Shown here: piece by piece, positions 16,797 to 25,731 of the stretch
Position numbering within the stretch: the stretch's first letter is position 1
How the letters are laid out: every line of letters begins with the position of its first letter
Source: Leptospira montravelensis
GTDB taxonomy: Bacteria; Spirochaetota; Leptospiria; Leptospirales; Leptospiraceae
NCBI RefSeq assembly: GCF_004770045.1
Contig: NZ_RQFO01000017.1
Location: forward strand, 682,001-746,000
Length of the DNA: 64,000 bases
Reading direction: 5' to 3'
The notes under the pieces: generated by a model
What the model saw: only the letters and a program-made list of their open reading frames with translations
Databases searched by the model: none
Told to the model about the DNA's origin: nothing
Translations under genes and position numbers: made by a program

Positions 16797-17564
16797 TTAC
16801 CAAGGAACATGGACATTGTCCCATGTTGTAAAAGTACCTGTTGGTCCATCTGGGCCAAGTAAGGCGACTCTCACAACTTCCCTTGCACCATCCTCTAAAC
16901 TCTCATAACCTTCAAAATTAGTCATAGCTGTTTTTGTAAAACCAGGAGATACTAAATTTACTTTAATTGGTGTATCTTTTAACTCTAACATCATTGAAAG
17001 AGTAATACCATTTAAAGCTGTTTTTGATACAGCATAAACTGGATTATAAAAAGAACTATAACCGGAGTTAGGATCTGCGTTTAATGTGAGAGACCCAAGT
17101 GTACTTGATACATTGACTATACGAGCATCTTTGGAATTTTTTAAAAGTGGTAACATAGCTTGATACACGGCGAGTACACCAAACACATTTGTATCCCAAA
17201 CCATACGCATCTCATCTATCGAAGCCATACTTGCCTTTGCAGAATCCATATATTCAACCATAGATAATCCTAACCTTTGCATTCTTGTATTTGAAATTCC
17301 CGCATTGTTGATAAGTACATCAAGGCGGTCAAATTCTGTTTTTATATATTCCGCAGCATCTGTGATTGATTTACGATCTGTTACATCCAATTGGACAGCA
17401 ATGCTACCTAACCCAATTTCTTTAGCAGCTTTCTCCCCACGTTTTAAATCACGTGAGCCCAGAAGAACAGTCATTCCACTATTTGCTAAATCTTTGGCTA
17501 CTTGGTAACCAATCCCTTGATTTGCCCCTGATACAAGTGCAATAAGTTTATCCTTTTTTTCCAT
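16797..17564 (-). CDS. Short-chain dehydrogenase/reductase
   Basis: 255 residues, classical SDR: cofactor motif SGANQGIGYQVAK (GxxxGxG) near residue 12, ALVSG start, NNAGISN after the fourth strand, VNVSSTLGSL carrying the catalytic serine, and YAVSKTALN with the catalytic Tyr-x3-Lys; 'LVSPGFTKTAM' follows. The arginine/lysine pattern after the first strands (GSRDLKRGEK) suggests NADPH. Substrate unknown. Divergent from a TetR-family gene with a palindromic site between them, so it is the likely target of that regulator. Confidence 0.9.
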   Translation of the reverse strand: MEKKDKLIALVSGANQGIGYQVAKDLANSGMTVLLGSRDLKRGEKAAKEIGLGSIAVQLDVTDRKSITDAAEYIKTEFDRLDVLINNAGISNTRMQRLGLSMVEYMDSAKASMASIDEMRMVWDTNVFGVLAVYQAMLPLLKNSKDARIVNVSSTLGSLTLNADPNSGYSSFYNPVYAVSKTALNGITLSMMLELKDTPIKVNLVSPGFTKTAMTNFEGYESLEDGAREVVRVALLGPDGPTGTFTTWDNVHVPW

Positions 17565-17641
17565 AATTTATACCTCTACTCACGAAAGTCCATCTGCTAT
17601 ACGGTCTTTTGTCTGCTAGCACTTACGAAACCGAATAGTAT

Positions 17642-17659
17642 CGGAACTGATTAGTTCCG
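17642..17659. promoter_or_regulatory. Palindromic operator between divergent SDR and TetR genes
   Basis: CGGAACT (17642-17648), four bases, AGTTCCG (17653-17659): a perfect inverted repeat in the 261-base intergenic region. On the minus strand a TTGACA-like -35 lies at 17690-17695, so the repeat sits just downstream of the likely SDR promoter, where a bound repressor would block. A related half-site AGTTCTGTA occurs near 17779. The assignment to the TetR protein is inference from position. Confidence 0.6.
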
Positions 17660-17825
17660 TAATTGGACAAATATAATTTCTATTTCCATTGTCAAGAAAA
17701 AAAGAAAAATTTTCAGTCAGATTGCAATTGCCAAACTAGGTGCGATAAAATTCGTTTCAAAATAGTGAAAAAAATATAGTTCTGTATCGTTATTAAAAGA
17801 TTTTATAGGTTATCATATTATACCG

Positions 17826-18458
17826 ATGGATAAGAAAAAAAAAGTAACTGCTCCGAAGCCAACCGAACAACCTCCCGCCCTAGGAAGAAAACGAGATTCC
17901 TCACTGGATACCTCCATTTTAAATGCCACTCTTGAAATGCTTGCCGAAGAAGGGTTTGATGGAATGACTATGGACAAAATTGCCATTAAGGTTGGAACAG
18001 GAAAGGCAGCTTGTTATCGCCGTTGGCCTTCTAAAGTCAAACTCGTAAAAGATGCTTTGATTTGGATGAATCGTAATCAGTTAGAACTTGAAAAAATACC
18101 AGATACCGGATCTCTGCGAAATGATTTTCTAGCCATTCTCAAACCACATTCAATGGAGGAAGCAAATGCAAAATTACGCGTATTAGGTGGACTTGGTACA
18201 TTTTGGTTAGATGAAGAAATTGAAAAAAAAGGAATTACCGAAATTTTTGGACCTTGGACAGAAGTGAACCGAACTCTGATGCAACGCGCAATGGACCGCG
18301 GAGAAATTTCTAAAAAAGCAAATATAGAACTTGTATGTAAAGTCTTAAACTCGATGGCAACCTACCGCGCCCTCATTGAACGAAAACCACCAGACAAAAA
18401 CCTATTCATAGCGCTGATTGACCAAGTTGTGATCCCAGCATTAAAAAACCCAGGTTGA
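17826..18458 (+). CDS. TetR/AcrR-family transcriptional regulator
   Basis: 210 residues. A disordered basic N-terminus (MDKKKKVTAPKPTEQPPALG) is followed by the HTH: LDTSILNATLEMLAEEGFDG, MTMDKIAIKVGTGKAACYRRW (recognition helix, with the TetR 'xxYRRWPSKxxLV' ending). The C-terminal helical ligand domain (~75-210) resembles TetR_C_11-type domains but the ligand is unknown. Divergent from the SDR gene. Confidence 0.9.
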   Translation: MDKKKKVTAPKPTEQPPALGRKRDSSLDTSILNATLEMLAEEGFDGMTMDKIAIKVGTGKAACYRRWPSKVKLVKDALIWMNRNQLELEKIPDTGSLRNDFLAILKPHSMEEANAKLRVLGGLGTFWLDEEIEKKGITEIFGPWTEVNRTLMQRAMDRGEISKKANIELVCKVLNSMATYRALIERKPPDKNLFIALIDQVVIPALKNPG

Positions 18459-18510
18459 ATGTTCCCTTTAAGTGAGGTATCCTTTAAAAATAGAAATTGA
18501 ATTCCTCTCT

Positions 18511-18576
18511 GGGCGCCTCTAATCCGTTAGTTGATTAATATTTTTTTTATAACCAACCGCGCTATCCCTTCCAATC
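18511..18576. repeat. Dispersed ~67-bp repeat, copy 2
   Basis: Same start (GGGCGCCTCTAATCCGTTAG) and end (CGCGCTATCCCTTCCAATC) as copy 1 at 13158-13224, about 80-85% alike by eye. The arms here are GTTGAT (18530-18535) and ACCAAC (18552-18557): one compensatory change and one lost pair. The rest of the gap, 18577-18952, is AT-rich and holds nothing else that I can support. Confidence 0.75.
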
Positions 18577-18952
18577 ATTCCAATCTATTTGTGAACCATA
18601 CTAATCCAGTTTAAGTAACTTACCTTTTTGATCTTTTCTAGCTCATTTAAAATCCATGACAGTTACGGTCAATTTCTTGTTATTTGTTCTGAACTTAAAT
18701 GGGTAATACGCTTATGTTTATCTTTATTTTTCTCTTTACATTTGATATCAGATATAGATTAACACTTGTTTATTAAATTTTCTATTTTAATACATTCAAA
18801 TACAAAAAATACTAGATTATATTTGCTCAAAGCATTACGATTCTATAATCAAATGAAATGGAGTAATTAGTAAAATGAATCCACTTCGGATTTTTTCAAA
18901 TCCCGTTATGTGGAACACAACACTTTTTACAAAAAAAATTTACGGAGAAGCT

Positions 18953-19624
18953 ATGAAAATAAGAATTTTATTGCTAACGTTCCTAATATGGAATTGTGGC
19001 ACACTCACAATTAAACCACCTATATACAAACCAGTATCCGAAGTTAATTATAATGAAAATTGGATAATAAAAATTACAAATGTTGGTTTTACAAAAGATG
19101 TAGAAAACCATTGGTGGGGAGATAAATATTATCAAGTTGTGATTACTGTAAAAAACAATTCCGACAAGTATCGTTTCTTGAATTTGGATAATTATAAATT
19201 AACAAAGTTTAACTTTGATTATATCATGGAAAGAAATCCGGATATATATGCAATTTATTCTAAAAACCCAGACTCATTCGATCTAAATGAGTTTTTAAAC
19301 CAAAAAAACATGATCAGTTTGAAACTTAGTATTTCAAAGGGCATTGCGATTCCAAATGATACTTATGGCGGAAAACCAATTTTTCCTATTGGGAAGTTTA
19401 AAAACGAAAACGTAGTTTCTGCGGCATTGATTAAAGGTGATTATGGGGCACCTGGATCTGGACCTGTCCAAGATTCTGACAATTCCACCGGATGGATGGC
19501 ACCTGGAGAAACAAGAATACTGATGGTAAATTTCTCAGTTATTGATGGATTACCCCTTCACGCAGTAGTGATCCCGGAAATTTTTGAATCAATTCTTGAA
19601 TTAAACCAAACCGAAGTTAAGTAA
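18953..19624 (+). CDS. Putative lipoprotein, unknown
   Basis: 223 residues from the ATG at 18953, preferred over an in-frame ATG at 18875 because GGAG lies six bases upstream and the protein then begins with a lipoprotein signal, MKIRILLLTFLIWNCGT (cysteine 15). The mature part is rich in Asn, Lys and Tyr with segments such as WGDKYYQVVITVKNN, suggesting a beta-sandwich; GWMAPGETRILMVNFSV near the end looks like the last strands of an Ig-like fold. No family recognised. A clean terminator follows at once. Confidence 0.75.
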   Translation: MKIRILLLTFLIWNCGTLTIKPPIYKPVSEVNYNENWIIKITNVGFTKDVENHWWGDKYYQVVITVKNNSDKYRFLNLDNYKLTKFNFDYIMERNPDIYAIYSKNPDSFDLNEFLNQKNMISLKLSISKGIAIPNDTYGGKPIFPIGKFKNENVVSAALIKGDYGAPGSGPVQDSDNSTGWMAPGETRILMVNFSVIDGLPLHAVVIPEIFESILELNQTEVK

Positions 19625-19628
19625 TATT

Positions 19629-19664
19629 AAAGGGTAACTTGATATATTCAGTTACCCTTTTTTT
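19629..19664 (+). terminator. Rho-independent terminator
   Basis: AAAGGGTAACT (19629-19639) pairs perfectly with AGTTACCCTTT (19650-19660) and runs into seven T's (19658-19664). It lies five bases behind the stop of the lipoprotein gene. Confidence 0.9.
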
Positions 19665-20037
19665 AAATCCCTTAGATTATGAATATTGGTGTTGCGAATA
19701 GCGATTTCATTTCTTCAATCTTTAAGTTATCTTTATGACTTCAATTTTATTCGATTCAAATTCATTGAATTCGAATACCCTTAGCTAACGCCTACGGTCC
19801 CCAAACAAGAAGTGAAATTTCTGTTTATAATGTAACATATGTTAGTAACTGAATAAAATGACAAACTTTACTTTTACTAAACCTTGCCCGCAAAACCATT
19901 TTGAACGGAATTTAGAAGATTCTAGAACAGAAGGAGCGGTTTTTTAATTTTTTTAGAGATTCGTGACCCCTGTGGGAATTAACTTTGATTACTATAAAAT
20001 AAAAGTTACGCCATGTTTATATACAAAATAATACAAA
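19665..20037. other. Non-coding gap
   Basis: About 370 bases between a terminator and the end of the minus-strand lipoprotein gene. No open frame with coding character. It contains AGCTAACGCCTACGG at ~19785-19799, whose reverse strand reads GGCGTTAGCT, one of the recurrent CGTTAG words noted in findings. Confidence 0.5.
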
Positions 20038-20697
20038 TTATTTTGCCGAAAAATCCATTTCTTCATTCTGATAGAATATAAATTTATTATCGAAATCATA
20101 AGAAAAATTAAATAAATGATTTCTTGGAGTCAGGATTTCAAGAGAATTTGATATTTCTTGAACATTTTTTCTAAACGAAACTATGTTTCTAATACACATT
20201 AGAAAGTCATATCCTGTTTTATAAATATTTTTTTGATAAGGATATTTTTCATTAACATAATAAGGTTTATATTTTTTGATATAATTGCCTCTTGCAGTAT
20301 ACGAATAAGGGTAAAAATAAGAAACAACAGAAATAGATTCAAAATCATTTAATTTGAATTTATAATTAACAATATCATCTAAAATATTAAGATTTTTCTC
20401 TTTATCATAACAGATTTCATAAAGAATATTAATATTATTTTGATCGAATTGATCCATGTTCATAGAATCATTTTTGTTAAAAGTAGCATTGTTCGGATCG
20501 CTTACTATCAATTTCAAGTTTTCGAATTCTAGGAAGTAGGCAGATTGATCATAAAATGTTGAACCATAAAAAGCCGCTTCTTGAAATTTGAAACTAGAGA
20601 TTTTATTTAGTTTGTAATTTGAGTTTAAACCAGGAGATATTATGGTTAATGCACAATCAAAAAACAAAAAACCGATTAACAACGGTATTTTTTTCAT
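20038..20697 (-). CDS. Putative lipoprotein, unknown, very AT-rich
   Basis: 219 residues with a lipoprotein-type signal (MKKIPLLIGFLFFDCALT, cysteine 15). The mature protein is strongly biased to Asn, Lys, Tyr and Phe and has segments like SYFYPYSYTARGNYIKKYKP. No family or motif recognised. Base composition is more AT-rich than the neighbouring housekeeping genes, which together with its setting suggests horizontally acquired DNA. Flanked by non-coding DNA on both sides (19665-20037, 20698-20897), so monocistronic. Confidence 0.65.
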   Translation of the reverse strand: MKKIPLLIGFLFFDCALTIISPGLNSNYKLNKISSFKFQEAAFYGSTFYDQSAYFLEFENLKLIVSDPNNATFNKNDSMNMDQFDQNNINILYEICYDKEKNLNILDDIVNYKFKLNDFESISVVSYFYPYSYTARGNYIKKYKPYYVNEKYPYQKNIYKTGYDFLMCIRNIVSFRKNVQEISNSLEILTPRNHLFNFSYDFDNKFIFYQNEEMDFSAK

Positions 20698-20897
20698 ATT
20701 CTTTCTAAAAAATTTTGTATCACCAACTTATATTCGAGTAGCATATAACCACAGACCGAATCCAAATTTATATGTTTAAGCAAATTGATTATAAGCGAAT
20801 CATGTATAGTTGCAGACGACATTTGATTTTTTCTTATTATCTTTGATCCAAAATCTTAGATAGGAATTTTAAATTTTCTCACGCTGATTCTAAAAAT

Positions 20898-21287
20898 TCA
20901 CTTCAAACGTTCTAAAACACCTTTTCGTTTCACAATATTTTTATAGTCCCATTGGATTTTTTTGGCCTGACCTAGCCAACGTTTTAGATCTTTTTTCTTA
21001 ATTTGACCAACTTCTGTATAACGAATATCAGCTGCTTTAAAACTACCTTCAGGTGTGAGTCCTTCTTCTTCAAAACTTTGCCCACTCCAAAACAAAAGGC
21101 GAATACCAGTTTTTAATTTGCTATAACCAACAATGGGATTCCCATCCAAAAACCAAACAGGATGAGCATGCCAAATTTTTTTTAGAGCTTTCGGTAGATG
21201 TAGATTAATTTCCTGATAAAGAAGATTACATATTTCCCTATCGATCGGGGATTGCGATTGATTGTAGGTTTCGATTTCTTTACTCAT
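20898..21287 (-). CDS. DUF1801 (YdhG/YdeI-like) protein
   Basis: 129 residues. The family pattern is clear: ALKKIWHAHPVWFLDGNPIVGYSKLKTGIRLLFWSGQSF, then GSFKAADIRYTEVGQIKKKDLKRWLGQAKKI. DUF1801 proteins are small alpha/beta cytosolic proteins of the YdhG/YdeI fold with no proven reaction. It is a single gene, separated from the YceI gene upstream by a hairpin. Confidence 0.85.
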   Translation of the reverse strand: MSKEIETYNQSQSPIDREICNLLYQEINLHLPKALKKIWHAHPVWFLDGNPIVGYSKLKTGIRLLFWSGQSFEEEGLTPEGSFKAADIRYTEVGQIKKKDLKRWLGQAKKIQWDYKNIVKRKGVLERLK

Positions 21288-21373
21288 GGAACCATCCTCT
21301 CATTTTTGTGAATCACTTGTTATCATCAGATTCATCAAATCAAAATGTCGTTATAGAGTTTTGAAGGTCAATA

Positions 21374-21424
21374 AGAATGCCATTATCGATCCGTGAATTC
21401 AAATTCGGTCGATGACGGCATTCT
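21374..21424 (-). terminator. Long imperfect hairpin behind the yceI-type gene
   Basis: Outer arms AGAATGCC (21374-21381) and GGCATTCT (21417-21424) with inner arms ATCGAtCCG and CGGTCGAT, giving about 16 pairs with small bulges. It lies 37 bases past the stop of the YceI gene on the minus strand. No long T-tract, so a terminator or an mRNA-protecting hairpin. Confidence 0.6.
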
Positions 21425-21461
21425 ATTCTAATTTTGAAAAATCAATTTAAGTATTTCTGTA

Positions 21462-22067
21462 CTATTTACAAACTTTCTTTAAAGTAGAAACTACCTTAAT
21501 ATCAACTGTTGGCCAAAGTTTGCTTACTCCGTCCGATCCTTTGTGTAAATCGTTACATTCAGCGTTCAACTTATTCAGCCCAGTTTGAAGACCAAGATTA
21601 GTAGCATCTACAGTACCAGTAAGTTCGACAAGGTCTTCTTTCCAAACAAAATTGACAGGTATCGACGTTTTAGAATTTCCATAACGCAAATTCAATTTTG
21701 CAGTACCTGATTCTCCGGAAGTAATATCAGAAAAATTACCTGAAAACTTTCCATTTCCCTTAACTGATCCAAAAAAGAATTTTTTGATTTTTCCATCTCG
21801 GTCAGGAACGCCAGAGTTAACCGATGAGGTATCAATTTGAAACTGAATCGATTTGATAGCACCAAACTTTGATTTGTCTTTTTGCTTACCAGTCACTTTG
21901 ATAGAATCAAATTTACCTTTAACACCTGTTTTTTCTGTAAATTTGAACGCTGTCCATTCTAAGGAGGTTTGGGATGGGTCATACTCATACGTACAATTCT
22001 CTTGTGCGATCAGTTCGGCGGACAAACATAGTGCGATTAGTACCAAAATGGAGTTAAAATTTTTCAT
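21462..22067 (-). CDS. YceI-family periplasmic protein
   Basis: 201 residues with a signal peptide (cut near LIAQ-ENC). Mature features: YDPSQTSLEWTAFKFTEKTGVKGKF (the usual 'S-v-w-a-f-t--gv-G-F' start), DTSSVNSGVPDRDGKIKKFFF (family D-(S)-T-x4-RDxHL position), GTAKLNLRYGNSKTSIPVNFVW, and the closing 'VDIKVVSTLKKVC'. Two cysteines near each end (CTYEYD and KVCK) could form a disulfide. It would bind a hydrophobic ligand in the periplasm. Divergent from the export operon at 22144, with the promoter described at 22075-22114. Confidence 0.87.
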   Translation of the reverse strand: MKNFNSILVLIALCLSAELIAQENCTYEYDPSQTSLEWTAFKFTEKTGVKGKFDSIKVTGKQKDKSKFGAIKSIQFQIDTSSVNSGVPDRDGKIKKFFFGSVKGNGKFSGNFSDITSGESGTAKLNLRYGNSKTSIPVNFVWKEDLVELTGTVDATNLGLQTGLNKLNAECNDLHKGSDGVSKLWPTVDIKVVSTLKKVCK

Positions 22068-22074
22068 AAAAACC

Positions 22075-22114
22075 TCTAGATGAAATTAGAAAATCTAGAA
22101 CAAAGTTTTGTCAA
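22075..22114 (-). promoter_or_regulatory. Promoter of the yceI-type gene with an inverted repeat around the -10
   Basis: Read on the minus strand: -35 TTGACA (complement of 22109-22114), 18-base spacer, -10 TCTAAT (complement of 22085-22090). The inverted repeat TCTAGAT (22075-22081) / ATCTAGA (22093-22099), perfect over seven bases with an 11-base centre, brackets the -10. It is a good candidate operator and lies in the 76-base region shared with the divergent ABC-HlyD-TolC operon. Confidence 0.62.
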
Positions 22115-22143
22115 GTGCAGTCTAAGGTTCGCATTTAATTCAC

Positions 22144-24372
22144 ATGTTAAAATTTATAAGTCTTTTGGTATTTCACTTAAAGAACCAACTCTTCAAGTCC
22201 AAGGAAGAAATCCATGATCCGAGACTTTCTTCCGATGAAGATTTGGCAAAGTCCATTTTGGATTTTTTATCTGAGTCCTTACACATCCATTCTGTTCCAA
22301 GCCAAATTATTGAAGGTTTTCGTTCCCTACGAAGCAAATATAAATCACTTTCCAATCAGAACTTTTATGAGTTTTTATTTGCAGCCTCTCACCAGTATCA
22401 AATTCGTATCAATTTTGTCCAAAAAACCTTACATGACATAAGAGCCTATATCACACAAAATTCTCCATTTGTTTTTCGAGTTTCAAACGACGATCAAAAG
22501 TTAGCCGAATTTTATGCGATCACTAGTTACCAAACATCGGCTTACCTAGTACAACCACTTCATGGGTTCGATAACGAAGGAGAATGGTATTCTGAAAAAG
22601 ACCTGATCAAGTTTATGGGACTCAAATCAAACAAAGATTCTGTGGACTGGATCATAGCAGAACCTACATTTCCTTTTACCACAAACAAGGAAATTTCAAA
22701 CTCTTTTTCATCCGTTAAAAATGCTTTAAAACAAATTTCTCATTTGATCCGAATGGAATCTAAAGATGTTTGGATTGTTTTTATATACGGAATTGGAATT
22801 GGAATTTTATCATTAGTTGTCCCTGTTGCTACGTCTTCACTTGTTAACATCGTAGCGTTCGGTGTATTACTTCAACCAGTCATCATATTAACTTTGTTAG
22901 TTGTATTTTTTCTAGGTTTTGCGGGGGCTATGCAAACCATACAAATCTATGTTGTAGAAATTTTACAAAGACGTGTTTTTGTAAGAATTGCTACAGAGTT
23001 CGCAATTAAATTTCCCAAAATAAGACAAGATGTTTTGGATAAACACCACAATCCAGAATTAGTGAATCGTTTTTTTGATACGATGACCATTCAAAAATCT
23101 ATCCATTCCTTGTTAGTTGATGGTCTATCCGTAGTTCTAACAACCGTAATTGGTTTTGTTCTCATTTCTTTTTACCATCCTATTTTCATTGTATTCTCAT
23201 TTCTCATTTTATTTATAGGTGGATATTGGGTTACCTATCGTTTAGGAAAACCAGCAGCAGAAAACTATATCAAAATTTCGAAAGAAAAATATAAAGTTGC
23301 AGCTTGGTTAGAAGAAATATCTAGGCACTCTGCTTTATTTCACTCTACCTTCGGTTCCAATTTTGCTTTGGACAAAGCAGATTCATTTATTCGTGATTAT
23401 TTGTATGCACGGAAAAAATATTTTTTTAACTATATTCGCCAAATCATTGGACTTGTAGGAATCCAAGCACTAGCAAGTGCCATTGTACTTGGATTAGGTG
23501 GTTATTTAGTCATCCACAGACAACTTACCATAGGCCAATTAGTGGCCGCAGAACTTGTAATCGCAAAGGTGCTTAGCGATATATCTAAGTTCGGAAAACA
23601 ATTGGATAGTTTTTATAGTTTGATCGCTGCCGTAGATAAAATCAATTCTGTCTTTCACTTACCAACAATCCCTGTCAAAACAGTTGAATTTGAAAAACCG
23701 GAGGGTCCTATCCAAGTGCAACTATCGGGAATACATTATTCCCTTACCAACGGGCACAAAATTTTTAACCAATTTGATTTAAAAGTAGCTTCCGGTAAAT
23801 CAGTTGGTATCTCATCCAACACTCCTTATGATGCGCATATTTTGTTAGATTTGATTTGTGGAATGCGCACTCCCACTTCTGGAATTGTAGAATACAACCA
23901 CCAAAACATTCATGAAGTTTCCAAAGAACAAATTCATTCAGTTACTTTTCTAATCCGAGGTAATGAAATTTTTGAAGGAAGTATTCTTGAGAACATTCGA
24001 GTTGGCCGAGAAGAAATTTCTTTAATTGAAATAAGAAAACTTTTAGAAGAATTAGGAATTTGGGAGACCATTCAATCCTTACCAAATGGAATCCATACAC
24101 AACTTCTAACATTTGGACATCCTTTCGATACAATCCAAACAACTGTGATTTCTGTTGCGAGGGCCGTTCTCGGCAATCCAAAACTACTGTTAATCGATGG
24201 AAATTTAGATCTATTGCCACCGAATTTACTTAACGCATGTCTTAAAGTTTTATTGCAAAAAAATCGGGAATGGACACTCTTAATTGTTTCCAAATCCCCA
24301 GCTGTCCTTTCGCAAATGGATCAAATTTTACGATTGGAAAACGACTCCCATTCCTTAAAAGCAAACCCTTAA
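22144..24372 (+). CDS. ABC exporter-like protein with degenerate (ATPase-dead) nucleotide-binding domain
   Basis: 742 residues. ~1-190: hydrophilic domain, possibly C39-like without catalytic cysteine (weak). ~205-500: ABC exporter transmembrane domain, about six helices. ~525-742: an NBD that aligns without gaps yet has lost every ATP motif. Where Walker A GPSGSGKST should be are S558-N-T-P-Y-D-A-H-I566 (Lys is A564); the Q-loop Gln is R605; the LSGGQ signature is FDTIQ (661-665); Walker B ends D685-G686 instead of Asp-Glu; the H-loop His is K717. Fold residues remain (ENIRVG, VARAVLGNPKLLLID, PTSG). As a homodimer it should neither bind nor hydrolyse ATP normally. The frame is intact and followed at nine bases by HlyD and TolC genes, so selection seems to maintain it. 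Named by fold only. Confidence 0.85.
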   Translation: MLKFISLLVFHLKNQLFKSKEEIHDPRLSSDEDLAKSILDFLSESLHIHSVPSQIIEGFRSLRSKYKSLSNQNFYEFLFAASHQYQIRINFVQKTLHDIRAYITQNSPFVFRVSNDDQKLAEFYAITSYQTSAYLVQPLHGFDNEGEWYSEKDLIKFMGLKSNKDSVDWIIAEPTFPFTTNKEISNSFSSVKNALKQISHLIRMESKDVWIVFIYGIGIGILSLVVPVATSSLVNIVAFGVLLQPVIILTLLVVFFLGFAGAMQTIQIYVVEILQRRVFVRIATEFAIKFPKIRQDVLDKHHNPELVNRFFDTMTIQKSIHSLLVDGLSVVLTTVIGFVLISFYHPIFIVFSFLILFIGGYWVTYRLGKPAAENYIKISKEKYKVAAWLEEISRHSALFHSTFGSNFALDKADSFIRDYLYARKKYFFNYIRQIIGLVGIQALASAIVLGLGGYLVIHRQLTIGQLVAAELVIAKVLSDISKFGKQLDSFYSLIAAVDKINSVFHLPTIPVKTVEFEKPEGPIQVQLSGIHYSLTNGHKIFNQFDLKVASGKSVGISSNTPYDAHILLDLICGMRTPTSGIVEYNHQNIHEVSKEQIHSVTFLIRGNEIFEGSILENIRVGREEISLIEIRKLLEELGIWETIQSLPNGIHTQLLTFGHPFDTIQTTVISVARAVLGNPKLLLIDGNLDLLPPNLLNACLKVLLQKNREWTLLIVSKSPAVLSQMDQILRLENDSHSLKANP

Positions 24373-24381
24373 GGTTGGAAT

Positions 24382-25731
24382 ATGAAAACTGATATGTCAC
24401 AAAAATGGAAACTTAGAAAAAACTTACCTTCCTACCGATTAGTGCAAACAGCATTGCCAGCACAAAGCCTTGCCTATATCCTCACTGTCATTTTTTTCTT
24501 AAGTGTACTGATCCTTCTTTATGTACCTTGGCAACAAACCACGATGGGGTTTGGTAGGGTTGTTGCATATGCACCTCTCGACCGACAACAAGTCATTGAA
24601 TCTCCTATTAGTGGACGCGTTGTAAAATGGCATGTACATGAAGGAACTCGGGTTAGAAAAGGCGATCCAATCATCGATATCTCTGATAACGATCCCAACT
24701 TTATCAATCGAATTCGTGAGGAAAGAAACGCACTTTTACAAAGACTAGAGGCTGCAAGATCTAGAGAAGATAACATTCGTTCACGAATCATTAGTTTACG
24801 TTCTTCCCGAGGAAGTGCTGTCGATGCTGCTGACTCTAGAAGGATGATGGCAAAAGACCGAGTACGAGCCAGCGAACAAGCAGTAGATGCAGCAAAGGCT
24901 GCTTTAAAAACTGCAAATCTCAACTTAGATCGCCAAAAACAACTTTGGGAAAAAGGCCTTACTTCGAAACGAACTTTGGAACTTGCAGAATTAGAACATA
25001 CCAATGCAGAAACTGGATTAGACCGTGCCAAAGCTGCATACGATGCTGCCATTAAAGAAGAACGTGCCTTGTATAGTGATACAGGTAAAGTAGCACAAGA
25101 TGCAGAAGCATCTATCAATGATGCCAAGGCTTCCTTAGCTTCAGCACAATCCGAAGTGGCGCGAGTATTAGAAGACTTACCCAAATTGGAAGCAAGATTA
25201 TCTAGACAAGAAACCCAAGAAATATTTGCCCCAAGGGATGGAACCATCATGAGAATTTTGGTAAATCCCGACACACAACAAGTGAAAGAAGGAGATGGTG
25301 TTGCGATTCTTGTACCTGATGCAGAGGACAAAGCAGTAGAACTTTTTATCTCCGGCAACGACATACCGCTCGTAGGTGAAGGAAGAAAGGTTCGATTACA
25401 ATTCCAAGGGTATCCTGTTTTACAAATCAGTGGTTGGCCAGAGACAGCCGTGGGAACATTTGGAGGGATTGTCAAACTTGTTGATATTACAGACAATGGC
25501 TCAGGAAATTTCCGAGTCCTTGTCATTCCAGATCGCGATGATCGTAAGTGGCCAACAAGTCGTTATCTCAGACAAGGTGTCAGAGCCAAAGGTTGGATTT
25601 TTCTCAATCGAGTCAGTGTTGGTTATGAACTTTGGAGAAGGTTTAATGATTTTCCACCAAATCTTCCAATGGATGATCCAGAAATGAAATATTTGTTAGA
25701 CGATACAGGAAGCGGGGATAAGGTCAAATGA
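24382..25731 (+). CDS. HlyD-family membrane fusion protein
   Basis: 449 residues: cytosolic start, one membrane helix (~33-55, LAYILTVIFFLSVLILLYV), lipoyl/barrel-sandwich half motif (ESPISGRVVKWHVHEGTRVRKGDPIIDI), a long coiled-coil hairpin (~110-280, rich in Ala, Glu, Arg), the second lipoyl half (IFAPRDGTIMRILVNPDTQQVKEGDGVAIL) and a beta-barrel region. It would bridge the inner-membrane ABC protein to the TolC-like channel across the periplasm. The GTG/ATG region overlaps the TolC gene by four bases. No cargo gene lies next to the operon. Confidence 0.9.
   Translation: MKTDMSQKWKLRKNLPSYRLVQTALPAQSLAYILTVIFFLSVLILLYVPWQQTTMGFGRVVAYAPLDRQQVIESPISGRVVKWHVHEGTRVRKGDPIIDISDNDPNFINRIREERNALLQRLEAARSREDNIRSRIISLRSSRGSAVDAADSRRMMAKDRVRASEQAVDAAKAALKTANLNLDRQKQLWEKGLTSKRTLELAELEHTNAETGLDRAKAAYDAAIKEERALYSDTGKVAQDAEASINDAKASLASAQSEVARVLEDLPKLEARLSRQETQEIFAPRDGTIMRILVNPDTQQVKEGDGVAILVPDAEDKAVELFISGNDIPLVGEGRKVRLQFQGYPVLQISGWPETAVGTFGGIVKLVDITDNGSGNFRVLVIPDRDDRKWPTSRYLRQGVRAKGWIFLNRVSVGYELWRRFNDFPPNLPMDDPEMKYLLDDTGSGDKVK

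Noticed and set aside
20038..20697. Pseudogene call for the AT-rich lipoprotein
   Set aside because: The frame is intact with a proper signal peptide; AT richness alone is not decay.
24519..25526. 335-codon open frame opposite the HlyD gene
   Set aside because: Serine/leucine-rich shadow of the HlyD coiled-coil codons; no motif and no ribosome site.
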